From contig JAAMXP010002522.1 in assembly GCA_019693395.1 (NCBI GenBank), positions 373 to 11,635 on the forward strand: a DNA stretch of 11,263 bases, in the 5' to 3' direction. How positions within the stretch are numbered: position 1 is the first letter of the stretch; every line of letters starts with the position of its first letter. This stretch comes from Ettlia oleoabundans. Lineage: Eukaryota; Chlorophyta; Chlorophyceae; Chlamydomonadales. Shown piece by piece: positions 9,181 through 11,263 of the stretch. The position numbers and the translations under genes are program-made. The notes under the pieces are model-generated. The model saw only the letters and a program-made list of their open reading frames with translations, made no database searches and was not told where the DNA came from.

Positions 9181-9988
9181 ATGGGAGCAGCATTAAGCCG
9201 AGAGGGGGTTGCTGAGCATAGGAGGGTGCAGGAGCTTGAATCATTGATAAAGCAAGTAGGCGACAGGATGTTGAAGTTGCACCTGGCGGCTGCAAAAGGT
9301 GGAGATCAGACCGCATGGGCCGAGTGTTTTGAATGGACCCATTATCACACACAGCTGGTATTCGAGCGGCGCGATCTGTTACAGCGCTTAGGTGCGTGCC
9401 TGCGGGTAGGCATCTGCGCTGCTGTAGGCTCTGCGTGGCGGTGGCAGAATGCCTGCTGCTTTCTGCTGATAAAGGCGCCCGCTCTCCCCACCCTTGTAAC
9501 CCTTCTCTGCCCGCACACAGCACACTTTTGCCCTTGCGCTGCAGAGGCAATGAGCGAGATTCCCCGCCCAGCGGAGCTGCCACCATTCCCCCCCAAAACA
9601 GTGCCTCCATGGGAAGGTGGGTGCCCGTGCATCAGCTTGACCTGCCCGTTTGACTGTGTAGCCAGCCTGCTGCCGCAGCCATGGCTGCTGTTTTGGTCAC
9701 CTGCGTTGCGCCTTTTTTGTCTGAAATGCAGAGGCGTCACCCAACCATCAATCTCCAGCACCCCAGGCTGCGCAGCTCAGCCAAGCCGACGCCACGCCTA
9801 GCAGCAGCAGCTCCTTGAGACGCCTCTCAGAAGGCAGCAGCAACTGCAACAGCTGCATGGAGGAGGTCATGTCTTTGGCTGGCAGCCCCATGCATCGTGA
9901 CGACGACAATGTGGCGCTGCTGCCTGCGCCATCAGCACCCGGCATACGCAAACGGCTACACCGCGGGCGGGGCTTCCAGCAGCAGTAG
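9181..9988 (+). CDS. Three-exon gene for a 179-residue, probably N-myristoylated protein, function unknown
   Basis: Exons are 9181-9391, 9545-9616 and 9732-9988 (TAG at 9986-9988). They total 540 nt and both junctions are phase 1. Donors are TTAG|GTGCGT and GAAG|GTGGGT; acceptors are GCTGCAG and AATGCAG. The ATG is the first after an in-frame TAG at 9028. The product starts MGAALSR: Gly2, Ser6 and a basic residue at 7 fit the N-myristoyltransferase consensus well. Residues 8-73 are probably helical and rich in charge and Trp/His (AWAECFEWTHYHTQLVF near 45-61). Residues 76-94 are Pro-rich, 97-135 Ser/Gln-rich with SSSSS at 118-122, and RRLS at 124-127 is a basophilic (PKA-type) kinase site. 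A DDD cluster lies at 151-153 and the basic tail is GIRKRLHRGRGFQQQ. This is an adaptor-like layout: lipid anchor, helix, disordered regulatory tail. I do not recognise the family. It is divergent from the membrane-protein gene at 8454. Confidence 0.72.
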
Positions 9989-10351
9989 CGCATCCAGCAC
10001 GTGGGCATGGCCTTGGTCTTGGTCAGGCAATATATATTTTTCCACCTCTCCCTTTACGCTCAACTCTTTCAATGATTGGGGTTCCCTGCCTTTCACTGCA
10101 TCGGCCTGCCATTTCGTCATTAGCTCGCAACGCCTTTTTGCCCATTCACCCACTGCTTTCATCTGTATATGCGGGAGCTCATGGTAGGGAGCTCGTGAGT
10201 TGAGCTCTCCACCCGGTTGTTTGCTACCCCCGCGCCGCCTGCCGCCGCGCCGGCGATATGTGCATAAACCAAAGCCTCGGTAACGTCTCAGTAGCCGCCC
10301 TGAAGCGGTACAGTACTTGTTACTTACACTGGTACATAACCTGGTACTCAA
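9956..10351 (-). other. Antisense open frame overlapping the 3' end of the 9181 gene
   Basis: The minus strand is open for about 130 codons. The last 70 or so look more protein-like than usual for a shadow frame, with Lys, Glu and Trp (for example MKAVGEWAKRRCELMTKWQ) and an end in LLLLEAPPAV. Upstream the frame passes through the GGTAC minisatellite and a repeat copy, and no matching acceptor or start was identified. The last 33 bases overlap the coding end of the 9181 gene. It may be chance, or the last exon of an unrecognised minus-strand transcript. Most of the interval is probably the 3' UTR of the 9181 gene. Confidence 0.2.
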
Positions 10352-10364
10352 CCTGGTACTAAAT
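10329..10364. repeat. 12-bp minisatellite, three copies
   Basis: CTGGTACATAAC, CTGGTACTCAAC and CTGGTACTAAAT follow one another with an exact 12-base period. CTGGTAC is invariant. It lies within the repeat cluster, between two copies of the exon-end repeat. Confidence 0.85.
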
Positions 10365-10716
10365 TTGCTGCAGCGCTAGTCCAACCGGCCTACTCATCAG
10401 TCAGCCACTTTGAAGTGCGACTAACAAATTGTTTCAGCCACTTTCAACACGTTTCATGAACACGTTACAACAACCTAGAGTGCTAAATGAAACAGAGTCC
10501 AAACTAGGGTACAAATATCCTGTTCAGCAGCCATCCTACTCAGCAGCCACCCTGGAGTGTTCCACCCGCCGCCGGCGCTCCCTCAGGTTCAGCCTGTCTG
10601 TCAGGGTGAGAGTAGGTCACGTGAACACACACTGACCTCCGAGAAGAAAGAAAGGGATGGATGGATTCAATGCAACCTGATGCTATCCGAGCTTTTCAGC
10701 AACCACCGTACAATGG

Positions 10717-10721
10717 TGTAA
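10717..10721 (+). terminator. Candidate poly(A) signal TGTAA for the 9181 gene
   Basis: TGTAA is the established chlorophyte nuclear polyadenylation signal. This is the first plus-strand copy after the stop at 9988, giving a 3' UTR of about 0.7 kb, which is long but not unusual for green algae. The pentamer is short enough to occur by chance. Confidence 0.35.
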
Positions 10722-10853
10722 CCTCTTTCAGCCACGCTAGGCTTGCGTTGCAAAAGGCCCTACTTAGCAGCCACCCTGAAGTGCTCCACCAGGCGGCGAA
10801 ACTCCGCCAGGCTCAGACTGCTTGTCAGGGTCATGACGGAGCAGCTCATGAGC

Positions 10854-10858
10854 TTACA
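10854..10858 (-). terminator. Candidate poly(A) signal TGTAA for the partial right-edge gene
   Basis: Minus-strand TGTAA lies about 135 bases after the stop at 10993, inside the flank of the second repeat copy. Another minus-strand TGTAA lies at 10324-10328. Confidence 0.4.
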
Positions 10859-10992
10859 CTGACTGCTCATCAAAGTGAAAGAAGGGTGGACAAATTGCAT
10901 TTCAACTAGCCCCCAATCAGCCCTGATCTGCAGTCACCCTAAAGCGGCAACCAGTCTTGTGCAAACCACATCTACCAAGCCTGCTAACAGCC

Positions 10993-11211
10993 CTACTCAG
11001 CAGCCACCCTAAAGTGCTCCACCAGGCGGCGAAACTCCGCCAAATTCAGCCTCCCGCCCGCGCCCCTGCCCCGCCCCGCGCCGCTGCTCCAGCCCAGCAC
11101 GTGGTCAGCCGCCATTTGCATCATGTTGTGAACCGCATGTTGCTCCAGCTCTTGGCCCAAGGCGTGCCCCACCTGGGGGGTCATCCGTGGGGGGACACAT
11201 TGGGTGTTGTA
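10993..11211 (-). CDS. Terminal exon of a partial gene entering from the right edge
   Basis: On the minus strand a (CA)n array leads into an acceptor (CTGACCCAG, intron ending at 11212). It is followed by 72 codons and TAG at 10995-10993. The frame stays open from the acceptor and begins YNTQCVPPRMTPQVGHALGQ. Residues 20-40 are helical and Met/His-rich (AVHNMMQMAADHVLGW). A GRGRGAGG low-complexity stretch precedes GRLNLAEFRRLVEHFRVAAE at the end. Gly-x-Leu-Asn-x-x-Glu-Phe matches the second half of an EF-hand loop (positions 6, 8, 9, 12), but the calcium ligands at positions 1, 3 and 5 are replaced by Gly, so calcium binding is unlikely from this loop. Phase of the upstream junction (assumed 0) and the rest of the protein are outside the window. 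An ATG at 11184 could serve only if this were a first exon. Confidence 0.55.
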   Translation of the reverse strand, partial: YNTQCVPPRMTPQVGHALGQELEQHAVHNMMQMAADHVLGWSSGAGRGRGAGGRLNLAEFRRLVEHFRVAAE

Positions 11212-11220
11212 CTGGGTCAG

Positions 11221-11222
<2 letters not shown>

Positions 11223-11263
<41 letters not shown>
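11223..11263. repeat. (GT)n microsatellite, right edge
   Basis: A perfect GT dinucleotide run of 41 bases reaches the window end, so its length is a minimum. In the minus direction it is a (CA)n run within the intron, about 10 bases upstream of the acceptor of the terminal exon. Confidence 0.97.

Larger units (their letters stand above)
10287..11030. repeat. Cluster of diverged copies of the end of the terminal exon
   Basis: Plus-strand consensus is roughly CTACTCAGCAGCCACCCTRAAGTGCTCC. Clear copies start at 10536, 10760 and 10993, and a weaker one at 10390. Related pieces of type CCCTRAAGCGG...CAGT.CTTGT lie near 10287-10320 and 10925-10957, and further fragments near 10432. Copies at 10536 and 10760 stay alignable for about 100 bases beyond the core. 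Spacings of 146, 224 and 233 bases are irregular. Read on the minus strand, the copy at 10993 is the end of a coding exon including its stop codon. Confidence 0.8.

Noticed and set aside
9040..9801. 253-codon plus-strand open frame taken as a single-exon gene
   Set aside because: It begins at a GTG, runs through both introns of the 9181 gene and ends out of phase. The spliced model has good signals at all four sites.
10287..11030. CRISPR-like array
   Set aside because: The repeats are diverged, irregularly spaced (146-233 bases) and one is a coding exon end; the sequence is eukaryotic.
1..11263. tRNA genes
   Set aside because: I looked for the GGTTCRANYCC box on both strands and saw no match with a plausible cloverleaf.

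Overview
The window looks like nuclear DNA of a green alga (Chlorophyta, most likely a chlorophycean relative of Chlamydomonas, Volvox or Scenedesmus). The reasons are split genes with short introns (about 105-250 nt) that begin GTAAG/GTGAG/GTGGG and nearly all end in CTGCAG, a start context of the ATGGC type, CAG-rich coding sequence, moderate GC, and long CA/GT dinucleotide arrays. There are no bacterial-type operons or Shine-Dalgarno sites, and I saw no tRNA, rRNA or CRISPR array. All gene models were assembled by hand from splice signals and matching intron phases. None has transcript or homology support here, and I recognise no protein family with confidence.

Layout. Bases 1-50 are an (AC)n array. 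Bases 51-1673 are non-coding as far as I can tell, apart from a TATA-like box and an exon-like fragment. A three-exon minus-strand gene (2647 to 1674) encodes a 225-residue helical protein with two CxxC motifs. Bases 2700-6100 are gene-poor. A six-exon minus-strand gene (8454 to 6526) encodes a 308-residue probable membrane protein. It is transcribed divergently from a three-exon plus-strand gene (9181 to 9988) for a 179-residue protein with a strong N-myristoylation signal. The two share a promoter region and an unusual leader on the plus side: a spliced 61-codon upstream ORF, a 230-nt leader intron and two hairpins just before the start codon. From 10287 to 11211 lie the last exon of a further minus-strand gene, which enters from the right edge, and a cluster of decayed copies of the end of that exon. 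The window closes with a (GT)n array that falls inside the intron before that exon.

How the genes may relate: the divergent pair is the most informative unit. One product is an integral membrane protein with a cytosolic coiled region, and the other is a small, probably lipid-anchored adaptor-like protein with a kinase-type RRLS site. Co-expression at a membrane is an inference from shared promoter and predicted location. The most unusual signals are the terminal-exon repeat cluster, the complex leader, and two stop-free introns that could yield alternative isoforms.
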